Positions 52,067 to 60,772 of a stretch of 64,000 nt of DNA are shown here, in pieces. Origin of the DNA: Streptomyces sp. NBC_01445 (GTDB lineage: Bacteria; Actinomycetota; Actinomycetes; Streptomycetales; Streptomycetaceae); contig NZ_CP109485.1 in NCBI RefSeq assembly GCF_035918235.1, positions 1,550,001 through 1,614,000 on the forward strand. Reading direction: 5' to 3'. Each line of letters begins with the position of its first letter. Within the stretch, counting starts at the first letter, position 1. The notes under the pieces were generated by a model, which did not search any database, was not told the origin of the DNA, and worked only from the letters and a program-made list of their open reading frames with translations. The position numbers were made by a program, and so were the translations under genes.

Positions 52067-52525
52067 TCAGCCCTTGATACGGGTGAGGCGTACGACGGGA
52101 ATGTCCCGCTCGGTCTTCTTCTGGTAGTCCGCGTACGGGGCGAAGATCTCCACGAGGTGGGGCCACACCCTGGCCTTTTCCTCCGAGGAGAGGGTCTCGG
52201 CGCGGGCGGCGAACCGCTCGGTCTCGACGCGCAGCCGCACGTCCGGGTTGGCCTCCAGGTTCAGGTACCACTCGGGGTGCTGGTCGGCGCCGCCCTTCGA
52301 GGCGACGATCAGGTAGTCGTCGCCGTCGCGGTCGTAGATCAGCACCGTGCGGCGCCACTTACCGGAGTGACGCCCCTGGTAGTCGAGCAGCAGACAGGGC
52401 GCGCTCATCGGGCCGGGGATCGTGGTGCCCTCGGTGCCGCCGGACTCCTCGTACAGGCGGGCCTGCTCGGCGACCCAGCCCGTGGGGCTGATCACGACGT
52501 CGGTGCCGGTCTCGTCCTGGGCCAT
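52067..52525 (-). CDS. Deazaflavin-dependent nitroreductase family protein (DDN/DUF385)
   Basis: A 152-aa split-barrel protein. It contains CLLLDYQGRHSGKWRRTVLI, DGDDYLIVASKGGADQHPEW and WYLNLEANPDVRLRVE, the hallmark sequence of F420H2-dependent nitroreductase-like proteins (Ddn/Rv3547 family). These reduce quinones or other acceptors with F420H2, often at the membrane. Leftward gene, 55 bp downstream of the racemase; it may be its own transcript. Confidence 0.9.
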   Translation of the reverse strand: MAQDETGTDVVISPTGWVAEQARLYEESGGTEGTTIPGPMSAPCLLLDYQGRHSGKWRRTVLIYDRDGDDYLIVASKGGADQHPEWYLNLEANPDVRLRVETERFAARAETLSSEEKARVWPHLVEIFAPYADYQKKTERDIPVVRLTRIKG

Positions 52526-52580
52526 CTGGCTCTCCTCGTGCAGCTCAAGCCGGTGTCACTCGGTACGAACTCGGCTCAGC

Positions 52581-53216
52581 CTAGGCCGTGTTGTCCGCCG
52601 CCGCGCGCAGGCCGGGGCGGGGGCTGGAGAGGACGGGGACCGTCGCGGTGGTCCGGTCGGCGGCGGGTGCCATGGAGGCCTGGGCGAGCACGACGACGTC
52701 GACATCGGTGAGGGCGTCCACGGCGGCGGCCACGAGGTCCCGGTAGCCGTCCCGGTCACCGGCCTCGAATCGCTCCCAGGCCCCTGCCACCAGCACCGTG
52801 CGTACGTCGACGGGGCGGCCGGCGCGGGCGGCCTCCTCCTCGACGAGGGCGACGGTCGGCGCGAGGGTGCTCTCCAGTGCTGCGACCACGGCGACGGCAC
52901 GTCCGGCTTCGACCGCGGCGGCGGCCATCGGCCGGTCCACGCGCAGGACAGGGACGCCGACGGCGGCGGACTGGGCCTCGGCGACGCCGCCGATGGTCGA
53001 GCAGGTGCAGAGCACGGCGGCCGCCCCCTCGGCCACGGCGGCTTCGAGCAGCGCGCGCACGTCGTCCGCGACGGCGTCGGGCCCGGCGGTCCTGGCGCGT
53101 TCGAGCAGGCTCTCGTCCACGACGTGGCGCAGGGCGAGACCGGGGTGGTGGGTGTCGCGCAGGGCGTCGAAGACCGGGACGTGGACCGGGGAGGTGTGCA
53201 GGAGAGCGAGGGTCAC
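52581..53216 (-). CDS. Aspartate/glutamate racemase family protein
   Basis: A 211-aa protein of the Asp/Glu/hydantoin racemase fold. The first catalytic-type cysteine lies in LCTCSTIGG. The second half has VVLAQASMAPA where a second Cys is usual; the Cys is replaced, so a lyase or regulatory use is possible. It begins 4 bp after the GNAT stop and is last of the panD-GNAT-racemase operon. Confidence 0.78.
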   Translation of the reverse strand: MTLALLHTSPVHVPVFDALRDTHHPGLALRHVVDESLLERARTAGPDAVADDVRALLEAAVAEGAAAVLCTCSTIGGVAEAQSAAVGVPVLRVDRPMAAAAVEAGRAVAVVAALESTLAPTVALVEEEAARAGRPVDVRTVLVAGAWERFEAGDRDGYRDLVAAAVDALTDVDVVVLAQASMAPAADRTTATVPVLSSPRPGLRAAADNTA

Positions 53217-53220
53217 GCGG

Positions 53221-53577
53221 TCACCACTTGGCCGAGTCGTCGGCGAGCGCGCGCTGCGCGGCGTCCATCAGCTCCGGCGGGGCGGCGGGGGCCTCCCCGG
53301 GGTGGCGCGCTGCCCACTGCACGACGAACGGGCACAGGGGCGCGACGGCGATGCTCTCGCGGGCGGCGATGGCGTACAGCTCGCGGGCCAGCGATCCTGC
53401 GATGCCGCGGCCCTCGTGCTGGGGCTCGACGACGGTGTGCACGGGCACGAGGGCCCTCTCGGGCGCGTCGAGGACGAAGTACTGGATGTACCCGAAGGTG
53501 GAGCCTTGGGGGTCGCCCGCCGCGCGGGCCGCGAGGAGGCCCCTGTCCCGTTCGTCGTGGATCTCGATGTCGCTCAT
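53221..53577 (-). CDS. GNAT-like N-acetyltransferase, small (YidJ/NATD1 type)
   Basis: A 118-aa protein. It has the short-GNAT pattern: GYIQYFVLDAPERALVPVHTVVEP, then EGRGIAGSLARELYAIAARE and PLCPFVVQWAARHPG, which is typical of NATD1/YjdJ-like single-domain acetyltransferases. Substrate unknown. It lies between panD and the racemase, with gaps of 30 and 4 bp. Confidence 0.87.
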   Translation of the reverse strand: MSDIEIHDERDRGLLAARAAGDPQGSTFGYIQYFVLDAPERALVPVHTVVEPQHEGRGIAGSLARELYAIAARESIAVAPLCPFVVQWAARHPGEAPAAPPELMDAAQRALADDSAKW

Positions 53578-53607
53578 GGGGGTCTCCTCGCGTCTGCTGC
53601 GCGACGG

Positions 53608-54036
53608 TCAGCCGCTGGTGGCCGCCACCGCCTGGGGGCTGCGCTCCGTGTCACCGCCGGGAACCGGCTCGGACGGGTCGGCGCCCAGGGCCACGATCCG
53701 GTTCTCCCGGTCCACGTGCACGACTTGGGGCCGCAGCGCACGCGCCTCGGCGTCGTCGACCTGAGCGTAACTGATGATGATCACGAGGTCCCCGGGATGC
53801 ACGAGATGGGCCGCGGCCCCGTTGATCCCGATGACACCACTCCCCCGCTCGCCCTCGATGACGTACGTCTCCAGGCGGGCGCCGTTGTCGATGTCGACGA
53901 TGTGGACGAGCTCACCGGGCAGCAGATCGGCGGCGTCGAGGAGGTCACGGTCGATGGTGACGGACCCGACGTAGTGCAGGTCGGCCTGGGTGACGGTGGC
54001 GCGGTGGATCTTGGACTTGAACATGGTGCGCAGCAT
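53608..54036 (-). CDS. panD: Aspartate 1-decarboxylase, pyruvoyl-dependent
   Basis: A 142-aa PanD. It opens [20 protein letters not shown] and self-cleaves at Gly-Ser in HYVGSVTID to form the pyruvoyl group; [12 protein letters not shown] and [16 protein letters not shown] are also conserved. It makes beta-alanine for pantothenate and CoA. AGGAG is 8 nt before ATG 54036. It heads the operon with the GNAT and racemase genes; a GNAT partner of PanD (PanZ) is known in enterobacteria, but this GNAT has not the PanZ shape. Confidence 0.95.
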   Translation of the reverse strand: MLRTMFKSKIHRATVTQADLHYVGSVTIDRDLLDAADLLPGELVHIVDIDNGARLETYVIEGERGSGVIGINGAAAHLVHPGDLVIIISYAQVDDAEARALRPQVVHVDRENRIVALGADPSEPVPGGDTERSPQAVAATSG

Positions 54037-54372
54037 GAAGAAGCTCCTGATCTGTCTGCTCCCTGCCTGCTTTATGCAGGTCAAGGGCCGTTGCCACACC
54101 TTACAACCAGGCGCTTGTCCGGGCGTTCTCCCCATGTTTTTCAGGATCCGCACTGACCGAATGCTGAGCTTTCTCACGGCGCATCAGGCCGCTCCACAGC
54201 GAGGGGCTGCTCCACGAACGAGTCGGCCGCACGCGGGCTTGGCCTATCGGAGTGAACCGCGCTGCACGTGCGCACCGCCTGCGTACGAATGTCCGGTCGT
54301 GCCTCCGACGATGACCGTCGGCGGAGACCGGCCGGTCTCCGCCGTCGTGTACACACGCACCGAGGTGGAGAG
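54037..54372. other. Divergent spacer between panD and the propeller-lectin gene
   Basis: No gene is seen. Toward panD there is a small hairpin CCTGC (54066-54070) / GCAGG (54076-54080). A perfect 26-bp palindrome lies at 54319-54344 and is listed separately. Confidence 0.6.
54319..54344. promoter_or_regulatory. Perfect 26-bp palindrome before the propeller-lectin gene
   Basis: The halves 54319-54331 and 54332-54344 are exact reverse complements (CGGCGGAGACCGG and its complement), 28 bp upstream of the start codon. It could be a dimeric repressor operator or an RNA hairpin controlling the large downstream gene. No regulator gene is adjacent. Confidence 0.6.
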
Positions 54373-57300
54373 ATGCCCAGCATGCGGGGACAGCGCAGCA
54401 GGCACCGCTTGCTCGCGTTGATTTCGGGCTGTCTGCTGTTGGCGACAGGTGGCGCACTGCCGTCACAAGCGGCCCCGCCTCGCCGGGCCGATGTGTCGAC
54501 GGTCTCGTTCGACAACCTCCGTACCGGCTGGGACCGGAACGAGCCGGGCCTGGCGCCGTCGCAGGTGTCCAGCTCCGACTTCGGGCAGCAGTTCTCGACC
54601 GCCGTGGACGGCCAGGTCTACGCCCAGCCGCTGGTGGCGGGCAAGACGGTCGTCGCGGCCACCGAGAACGCCAAGGTGTACGGCCTCGACTCGGCGACCG
54701 GGAAAGTCAACTGGACGAAGGACGTGGGCCCCTTCTGGCCCGCCTCGGCGATCGGCTGCGGTGACCTCACGCCGAACTACGGGGTCACCTCGACCCCCGT
54801 GTACGACGCCGCCACCCAGACCGTCTACCTCACCGCGAAGGTCAATGACGGGCCCGACACCAGCCACCCCAGCTGGTACGTCCACGCGCTGGACGCCTCG
54901 ACCGGAACCGAGCGCAGCGGCTGGCCGGTGAAGGTGCAGGGCGCCCCGGTCAACGACCCGAGCCACCCCTTCAACGCGTTCACCGCCGCCCAGCGCCCCG
55001 GCCTCCTCCTGATGGACGGAACGATCTACGCGGGCTTCGCCTCGCACTGCGACATCGGCCCGTACGTCGGCTATGTGCTGGGGGTCAACACCACCACCCG
55101 CAAGACGACGCTGTGGGCCGCGGAGGACTCCGCCGCCAACGGCATGGCCGGCATCTGGTTGAGCGGCGGCGGTCTGGTCTCCGACGGGCCGGGACGGATC
55201 TTCTTCACCACCGGGAACGGAGTCTCCCCGGCGCCCGGCCCCGGTTCGAATCCGCCGGGCCAGCTCGCCGAGTCGGTGGTCCGGCTCGGAGTCAACAGCG
55301 ACGGCACGATGTCCGCGCAGGACTTCTTCAGCCCCAGCAACGCCCCGATCCTCGACCAGAACGACACCGATCTGGGTTCCGGAGGCCCGACTGCGCTCCC
55401 CGGTCCGGTGTTCGGGACGAGCGCGCACCCCCATCTCATGGTGCAGATCGGTAAGGACGGCCGGCTCTTCCTCCTCGACCGGGACAACCTCGGTGGCCGC
55501 AGCCAGGGCGCCGGTGGAAGCGACGGGGTGCTCTCCGTCTTCGGCCCGTACGAGGGCGTCTGGGGGCACCCGGCCGCGTACGGCGCCGAGGGCGGCTATG
55601 TGTACACGATCGGCAGCGAAGGGCCGCTGCGGGCGTTCGCGTACGGAGTCAACGGTGCGGGCCAGCCCGCGCTGACCAACACCGGCACCAGCACCGGCAA
55701 GTTCGGCTACACCTCCGGCTCGCCCGTGGTGACCTCCACCGGCACCACCCCGGGCTCCGCCCTTGTCTGGACGATCTACTCGCGGGGCTCCAACGGGGCG
55801 GGCGGCGAACTCCGCGCGTACGACGCCGTCCCCGTCAACGGCACCCTCAACCTGCGCTACTCCGTCCCGATCGGCACCGCGTCCAAGTTCTCCGTGCCCG
55901 CCACCGACGGCGGGCGGGTCTACGTAGGCACTCGCGACGGCCATGTGCTCGCCTTCGGCCGGCCGGCCGCCACCGCGCTGAGCGGCAGCCCGGTCGACTT
56001 CGGCCAGGTCGCCGTGGGCGCCACCGGCCGCGCCACGGCCAAGGTGACCGCCACCCGGGACGTGACCGTCTCCGCGGTGAGCACCCCGTCGGGCAGTCGG
56101 TTCTCCGCCGCGCCCACCGGACTGCCGGTCACCCTGCATTCCGGTGACACCTACTCGGTGCCGGTGTCGTTCGCGCCGACCGCACCCGGCGCGGACACCT
56201 CGGTACTGACGTTCACCACCAACCTCGGCGACATCGGGTTCGGCCTGACCGGTTACGGCACCCAGTCCCGGCTCACCGCTTCCCCCTCCCAGCTGGCCTT
56301 CGGCACCGTGGCCACCGGCACGACCAAGACCCTGGGCGTGACCTTCACCAACACCGGCACCTCGGCCGAGACGGTCTCGGCGAGCAGCCCACCGAGCAGC
56401 CCGTTCAGCGCCGTGGGCCTGCCCGCGAACGGCGCCGTCGTCCAGCCCCAGCAGTCCGTCACCGTCCAGGTGAAGTACGCCCCGACGACCGCCGGTGACA
56501 GCACGGGATCCCTCTCCGTCACCTCGACGAGCGGCACCACCACCGTGCAGCTCAACGGCACCGCGGTGACCGGTCAGGCACATCTGACGGTCACTCCGGC
56601 CTCCACCGACTTCGGCAGTGTCGCGGTCGGGAAGTCGGTCACCAAGACCTTCGACATCAGCAACACGGGCAACATCCCCCTCACCGTCACCAAGGCGGCC
56701 CCGCCCACGGCACCCTTCCAAGTGACGAACCCGCTGAGCGAAGGCCAGGTCATCGGCCCGGAGGACGTGATCCACCAGGCCGTCACCTTCTCCCCGACCG
56801 CCGTCGGCGCGGCGTCCGGCGTCTACCAGCTCACCTCCGACGACGGCCGAGGCCCGCAGAACGAAGCGCTCACCGGCATGGGAACCGCGGCCGGCGGGGT
56901 CACCGTCCCGGCACCCGGAGCGGGCGGCTGGAAGCTCAACGGCTCCGCGAAGCTCTCCGGCAACGACCTGCAACTCACCCAGGCCAGCACGTACCAGGCG
57001 GGCTCGGGCGTCTTCCCCGTGCCGGTGACCACCGACGGCCTCAAGGCGGCGTTCACCACCGTCATCGGCGGCGGCACCGGCGCCGACGGCCTCACCTTCG
57101 GCCTGCTCGACCCGGCCAAGAACACATCCAGCGCGCTCGGCACGGACGGCGGCGGCCTCGGCTGGGGCGGTAAGGCGGGCGTGGCGATCACCTTCGACAC
57201 GTACCGCAGCTCGGGTGACCCGTCGGCGAACTTCGTCGGCATCACCACGTCCAGGGCCAACGGCGTCTTCACCTACGCGGCGACCAACATCAACGCGCCG

Positions 57301-58080
57301 AACCTCCGCTCGGGCCCGCACGCCGTCGCCGTGTCCATCACCGGCAAGACCCTCACCGTCTCCATGGACGGCACCCAGCTGCTGAACACGACGGTGCCCT
57401 CACTGCCCCCGACGGCCCTGCTCGCCTTCACCGGCGGCACCGGCGGGCAGACCGACATCCACACGGTCCGGGACGCGGCCATCACCGCGAGCTCGTACGC
57501 CCCCGGACCCAGCGGCTGGACACTCAACGGCGCCGCCGCGGCGTCCGGCACCGACTTCGTGCTCACCCAGGCCGTGCAGAACACCGAGGGGAGCGCCGTT
57601 CAGAACGCCCCCACGGCGTCGGCGGGGCTGAAAGTGAGCTTCACGTCGACGATCGGCGGCGGCACCGGCGCCGACGGACTCGCCCTGATGCTGCTCGACC
57701 CGTCCAAGACCACACCGACCGCGCTGGGCTTCGGCGGTAGCGGTCTCGGCTACGCGGGGCTGCCGGGCATCGCGGTCACCCTGGACACCTACCGCAACAC
57801 CGGTGATCCCTCGGCCAACTTCGTCGGGGTGGCCACCGGCGGGAACGGTGCGCCCTTCCAGTACGCCGCCACCTCGACCGCCGTGCCCGCCCTGCGCACG
57901 GGTACGCACACCGTCGACGTGAGCGTGACGACCGCCGGTCACCTCCTGGTGAAGGTGGACGGCACCCAGGTCATCGACACCGCGGTGACGCTGCCGCCGA
58001 ACGTGCTGGTCGGGTTCGCCGGGGCCACCGGCGGCCTTACGGACAAGCACACGGTCGGCGGCGTCAGCATCACTCACTGA
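54373..58080 (+). CDS. Giant secreted beta-propeller / Ig-like / double-lectin protein
   Basis: A 1235-aa protein. The signal peptide covers about 1-34 (Arg-rich, LLALISGCLLLATGG, cut near SQA). Residues 40-530 form a PQQ-type eight-bladed propeller (TGKVNWTKDVG; GRLFLLDRDN). From about 535 to 840 three Ig-like HYDIN/ASPM-type repeats occur (VDFGQVAVG; LAFGTVATG; TDFGSVAVG). Two L-type lectin domains close the chain at about 850-1040 and 1045-1235, each with IGGGTGADGL and PSANFVG. The lectin pair and propeller suggest a cell-surface or matrix glycan-binding protein. GAGG 7 nt before ATG 54373 supports the start. No PQQ-binding catalytic residues were verified, so enzyme activity is unproven. 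Confidence 0.85.
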   Translation: MPSMRGQRSRHRLLALISGCLLLATGGALPSQAAPPRRADVSTVSFDNLRTGWDRNEPGLAPSQVSSSDFGQQFSTAVDGQVYAQPLVAGKTVVAATENAKVYGLDSATGKVNWTKDVGPFWPASAIGCGDLTPNYGVTSTPVYDAATQTVYLTAKVNDGPDTSHPSWYVHALDASTGTERSGWPVKVQGAPVNDPSHPFNAFTAAQRPGLLLMDGTIYAGFASHCDIGPYVGYVLGVNTTTRKTTLWAAEDSAANGMAGIWLSGGGLVSDGPGRIFFTTGNGVSPAPGPGSNPPGQLAESVVRLGVNSDGTMSAQDFFSPSNAPILDQNDTDLGSGGPTALPGPVFGTSAHPHLMVQIGKDGRLFLLDRDNLGGRSQGAGGSDGVLSVFGPYEGVWGHPAAYGAEGGYVYTIGSEGPLRAFAYGVNGAGQPALTNTGTSTGKFGYTSGSPVVTSTGTTPGSALVWTIYSRGSNGAGGELRAYDAVPVNGTLNLRYSVPIGTASKFSVPATDGGRVYVGTRDGHVLAFGRPAATALSGSPVDFGQVAVGATGRATAKVTATRDVTVSAVSTPSGSRFSAAPTGLPVTLHSGDTYSVPVSFAPTAPGADTSVLTFTTNLGDIGFGLTGYGTQSRLTASPSQLAFGTVATGTTKTLGVTFTNTGTSAETVSASSPPSSPFSAVGLPANGAVVQPQQSVTVQVKYAPTTAGDSTGSLSVTSTSGTTTVQLNGTAVTGQAHLTVTPASTDFGSVAVGKSVTKTFDISNTGNIPLTVTKAAPPTAPFQVTNPLSEGQVIGPEDVIHQAVTFSPTAVGAASGVYQLTSDDGRGPQNEALTGMGTAAGGVTVPAPGAGGWKLNGSAKLSGNDLQLTQASTYQAGSGVFPVPVTTDGLKAAFTTVIGGGTGADGLTFGLLDPAKNTSSALGTDGGGLGWGGKAGVAITFDTYRSSGDPSANFVGITTSRANGVFTYAATNINAPNLRSGPHAVAVSITGKTLTVSMDGTQLLNTTVPSLPPTALLAFTGGTGGQTDIHTVRDAAITASSYAPGPSGWTLNGAAAASGTDFVLTQAVQNTEGSAVQNAPTASAGLKVSFTSTIGGGTGADGLALMLLDPSKTTPTALGFGGSGLGYAGLPGIAVTLDTYRNTGDPSANFVGVATGGNGAPFQYAATSTAVPALRTGTHTVDVSVTTAGHLLVKVDGTQVIDTAVTLPPNVLVGFAGATGGLTDKHTVGGVSITH

Positions 58081-58215
58081 GGGCCCCGGCACGAGAACGG
58101 GAAGCACCTGCCGCGGGCGGGTCGGGGTGCGGGGCGGGTCTTCTCCGTGAAGCCCACGGTGGGCAGCCGCCCGGTGGCCCCATACCCGCCGCCGTACTCG
58201 GATCGGCTCCTCAGA

Positions 58216-58629
58216 TCACGTACTCCGGCCCCGCGCCCGGGTCAGCTGCTTCAGTTCGATGATGGTCGCGACGGCGCGCAGCCAATTGGCCGCGGTGTCG
58301 TCGGCGGCGATCCCGCCCACGAGTTCGGTGCCGGCCCGCAGCCACTCCCGTACGAGGTCGGCCGCCTCCCGGCGGGGCAGGGGCTCGGGCAGCTCAGCGG
58401 CGCGGTCGAGGCCGCCGGCGCGCACGGTGTCGGCGAGGAAGGCGACCGAGCGCGGCTCGGTGCCGAGGCGGTCGAGGATGACTGCTGCGGCCGCGGCGCC
58501 GTCGCCGAACAGGGCGGTGCGCCGGGTGCCGGGCGCGGCGGTGAGGCCGTAACGCAGCAGGACGGTGATGTCGAGCCGGGCCAGCTCGTCGTCCGTGCGG
58601 TCCGGCGGGTACGGGGCGTCGTCGTTCAT
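58216..58629 (-). CDS. Hypothetical protein, last gene of the WXG100 operon
   Basis: A 137-aa soluble, mostly helical protein (ELARLDITVLLRYGLTAAPG; REAADLVREWLRAGTELVGG), no signal peptide. It lies 46 bp after the lipoprotein stop in the same direction, so it is probably co-transcribed with the WXG100-papain-chagasin set. I recognise no family. A cytoplasmic chaperone or second immunity protein for the large effector-like protein are possible roles; nothing in the sequence decides. Confidence 0.55.
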   Translation of the reverse strand: MNDDAPYPPDRTDDELARLDITVLLRYGLTAAPGTRRTALFGDGAAAAAVILDRLGTEPRSVAFLADTVRAGGLDRAAELPEPLPRREAADLVREWLRAGTELVGGIAADDTAANWLRAVATIIELKQLTRARGRST

Positions 58630-58675
58630 TGCGGGGCCTCGGGTGTCTCGTCTCATCTGACTGGTCCGCTGCGGC

Positions 58676-59218
58676 TCAGTCGACGGTGACGGTGTAGGTG
58701 ATGCGCTCGGGGGCCGGGGAGGGGGTGGCCGCTCCCGTGGTCGGGGTGGCGGAGGGTCCGGTCGTCTCGGGAGGCCGGCTGGAGGTGTTGCCCTGGCAGG
58801 TGGTGAACGTGCAGTGCAGCAGCGTGAACCGCGTGGTCCCCTTGCCCTTGGCCTCGAAGGTGAAGGTGAGCCGGCCGCCGGCACCGGGCACCGGGGTGTC
58901 GCCGGAGTCCGACGCGTAGTCCTGGCCGCGGCTGACGAGCACCGCAGTGTCGGGCTCGGGGCCGACCAGGTACCAGTACTCGCGGGTGGAGGCGTTCTGG
59001 TCGACGGTGAGCGTGAAGCGCTCGCCCGGCTCGGCGGTGATGCTGGTGTCCTTCACCGGGTGGCTCGTCGGGCGGCCCACGGCGCTCGTGGAGCCGCCGG
59101 CCGGTTCGTCGGTGCCCGAGCCGCAGCCCGTGGCGAGAGCGAGGAGCGCGGCCGCCGCGATCGCGGCACCGCCCCTGCTACCGCGGAAGATAGACGCTGT
59201 ACGCGTTGGGGAGATCAC
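58676..59218 (-). CDS. Chagasin-like (I42) putative protease-inhibitor lipoprotein
   Basis: A 180-aa lipoprotein. The best start is GTG 59218, inside the end of the upstream gene (a 41-bp overlap); lipobox LATGC places the lipid Cys at 32. The mature domain shows the chagasin pattern: GERFTLTVDQNASTREYWYL (loop like NPTTGY), VPGAGGRLTFTFEAKGKG (GxGG loop) and TRFTLLHC. A Thr/Pro/Ser tail ends in ERITYTVTVD. Chagasins inhibit papain-family cysteine peptidases. Because the gene overlaps a predicted papain-like protein, it may neutralise that protein at the cell surface. The fold assignment is by motif reading and should be checked by structure prediction. Confidence 0.62.
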   Translation of the reverse strand: MISPTRTASIFRGSRGGAAIAAAALLALATGCGSGTDEPAGGSTSAVGRPTSHPVKDTSITAEPGERFTLTVDQNASTREYWYLVGPEPDTAVLVSRGQDYASDSGDTPVPGAGGRLTFTFEAKGKGTTRFTLLHCTFTTCQGNTSSRPPETTGPSATPTTGAATPSPAPERITYTVTVD

Positions 59219-60761
59219 TGCTGGAAGCCTTGCCCATGTGGCCGTTGATGAAGTCGTCCTCGCTGACCCAGGTCGTCGAGCCCCAGGGGTTGTACACCTG
59301 AAGCTTGTCACCTTCCTGGGCGATGATGGTCATCGCGTGGGCGCCCTCCTTGCCCGAGACGTCGACAGGCACCGGCCGTCCCTCCGCCACCGATTTCTCG
59401 ACTTCGGTGAGGACCGCCCTGCGGTCGTCGGCGCTGTTCAGGTCCTGGCGCTGGTAGTCGTTGCCGGTGGCACTGCCGACGGCGGTGTCGTTGATCCGTT
59501 CCTGCCCCTCCTGCCCCATGCCGCCCCAGTTCTTGCCGCCGTCGCCTTCGGTGTGCAGCCGGTGCTGTTCGGCCACCAGGCGCTGCTTGAAGGCCTCGGG
59601 GTCGTCCTGCTGCCCGTCGGGGCCGCCGGTGAGGTCGAGCGCGTACATCGGGTCGACCATGGCGCGGGAGGTGACGGTGGAGGAGGCCACGCAGGTGCCC
59701 TCGGAGCCGTCGCCGCCCTGGATCCACAGCTGGCCGTCGAACGTGGCGTAGTCCTTGTTGTTGTTCGACCCGTCCGACGCCAGGCCCTCGTCGTCCATGC
59801 TGTCCGTGGCGGTGACCACCGGAGTGAGGTGCCGGCGCATCCAGTCGGCGTCCTTGCCGTGGATCTTGTTCTGGAACGTCTCGATCTCGGCGACGCTGTG
59901 GCCGGCGGCCAGGGCCTTCATCAGGTAGGCCCGCTCCTGCGGGTTGTCCGACTTGGCCAGCATCCGCTCCATGGCCGTCTCGTCGTCGAGACTCAGCAGG
60001 TCCATACGCGTCGACGCGCGCGCCAGGTCGCCGGGCGTGAGGATCTCGTTCAGCTCGGTGTCGGCGCCCGCGACGCCGGTGTCGGCGAGCATCAGCTTGT
60101 CGACGGCGGTGAGTTCGCTGGTCTCCATCTTGCCGGCCCGTGCCTCGGCGGCCCACTTGTTCAGGTCCCGGGCGGCGACGCGGGTGGCCTCCTGCGCGTC
60201 GGAGACGGCGGCGTGCATCAGGTCGACCGCGTAGGAGCCGAAGTGGGCGGCGTTCTTGCGGTCCCACTCCTCCTCGTCGTTCTCGTGCAGGTCGTCGAAG
60301 AAACCGTCCTTGCCGCCGAGCGTCTTCTTCTGCTCCAGCAGCTGACCGCGGCCCTGCTCGTCCTTGCGCTGCGCGGCGCCGATCGCGTCGGCCAGCGTCA
60401 GCAACACGGTCGCGCAGCCCTGGAACGCCTCGCTCATCTGGGTCGCGGACCGCCCGGCGGCGTTCACCACGTCGGAGGCGAGGACGCTCGTGTCACCGAC
60501 CCACACCTCCGGAAGACCCTTGCGGCCCACCCGGTCGACCTGGTCGAAGACGCTGCCGACCGGGTCGACCTGGCCGCGGTAGAGACTCGCCAGGCCCTCC
60601 AGCACGCCCTGGTCGCCGCCCGGTTCGGGCACCGAGAGGGCGTCGTCGATCAGATCGAGGAGCTCGTTCTTGCTTCCGGCACCGAGCACCTTCTTGGACA
60701 GCCCGGCGAGCCACGCGAGGCGGAAGGAAGGGGAGTTGAGGGGAGAGGAGAAGAACGACAT
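59178..60761 (-). CDS. Large protein with C-terminal papain-like Cys-His-Asn domain
   Basis: A 527-aa protein with no signal peptide, starting at ATG 60761 behind AGGAG. Residues 1-330 are helical and rich in charged residues (including a run KNELLDLIDDALSVPEP and a DEEEWDRKN stretch), resembling the N-terminal part of WXG/LXG-type secreted proteins. The C-terminal part has C357 in EGTCVASS, H475 in GAHAMTI and N491 in VYNPWGS, spaced like a papain/C39-type peptidase triad. It lies 11 bp after a WXG100-like gene and overlaps a chagasin-like lipoprotein gene. A type VII-exported peptidase effector with its inhibitor is the attractive reading; catalysis and export are inferred. Confidence 0.65.
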   Translation of the reverse strand: MSFFSSPLNSPSFRLAWLAGLSKKVLGAGSKNELLDLIDDALSVPEPGGDQGVLEGLASLYRGQVDPVGSVFDQVDRVGRKGLPEVWVGDTSVLASDVVNAAGRSATQMSEAFQGCATVLLTLADAIGAAQRKDEQGRGQLLEQKKTLGGKDGFFDDLHENDEEEWDRKNAAHFGSYAVDLMHAAVSDAQEATRVAARDLNKWAAEARAGKMETSELTAVDKLMLADTGVAGADTELNEILTPGDLARASTRMDLLSLDDETAMERMLAKSDNPQERAYLMKALAAGHSVAEIETFQNKIHGKDADWMRRHLTPVVTATDSMDDEGLASDGSNNNKDYATFDGQLWIQGGDGSEGTCVASSTVTSRAMVDPMYALDLTGGPDGQQDDPEAFKQRLVAEQHRLHTEGDGGKNWGGMGQEGQERINDTAVGSATGNDYQRQDLNSADDRRAVLTEVEKSVAEGRPVPVDVSGKEGAHAMTIIAQEGDKLQVYNPWGSTTWVSEDDFINGHMGKASSSDLPNAYSVYLPR

Positions 60762-60772
60762 CGGCCCGCTCC

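Noticed and set aside
52581..53216. Calling this a functional aspartate racemase
   Set aside because: Only the first Cys region is clear; the second catalytic Cys position appears changed, so only the family name is kept.
54463..57321. 952-codon minus-strand frame opposite the propeller-lectin gene
   Set aside because: Composition is Gly/Arg/Ala-rich with no fold motifs. The plus-strand frame has a signal peptide and repeated domains.
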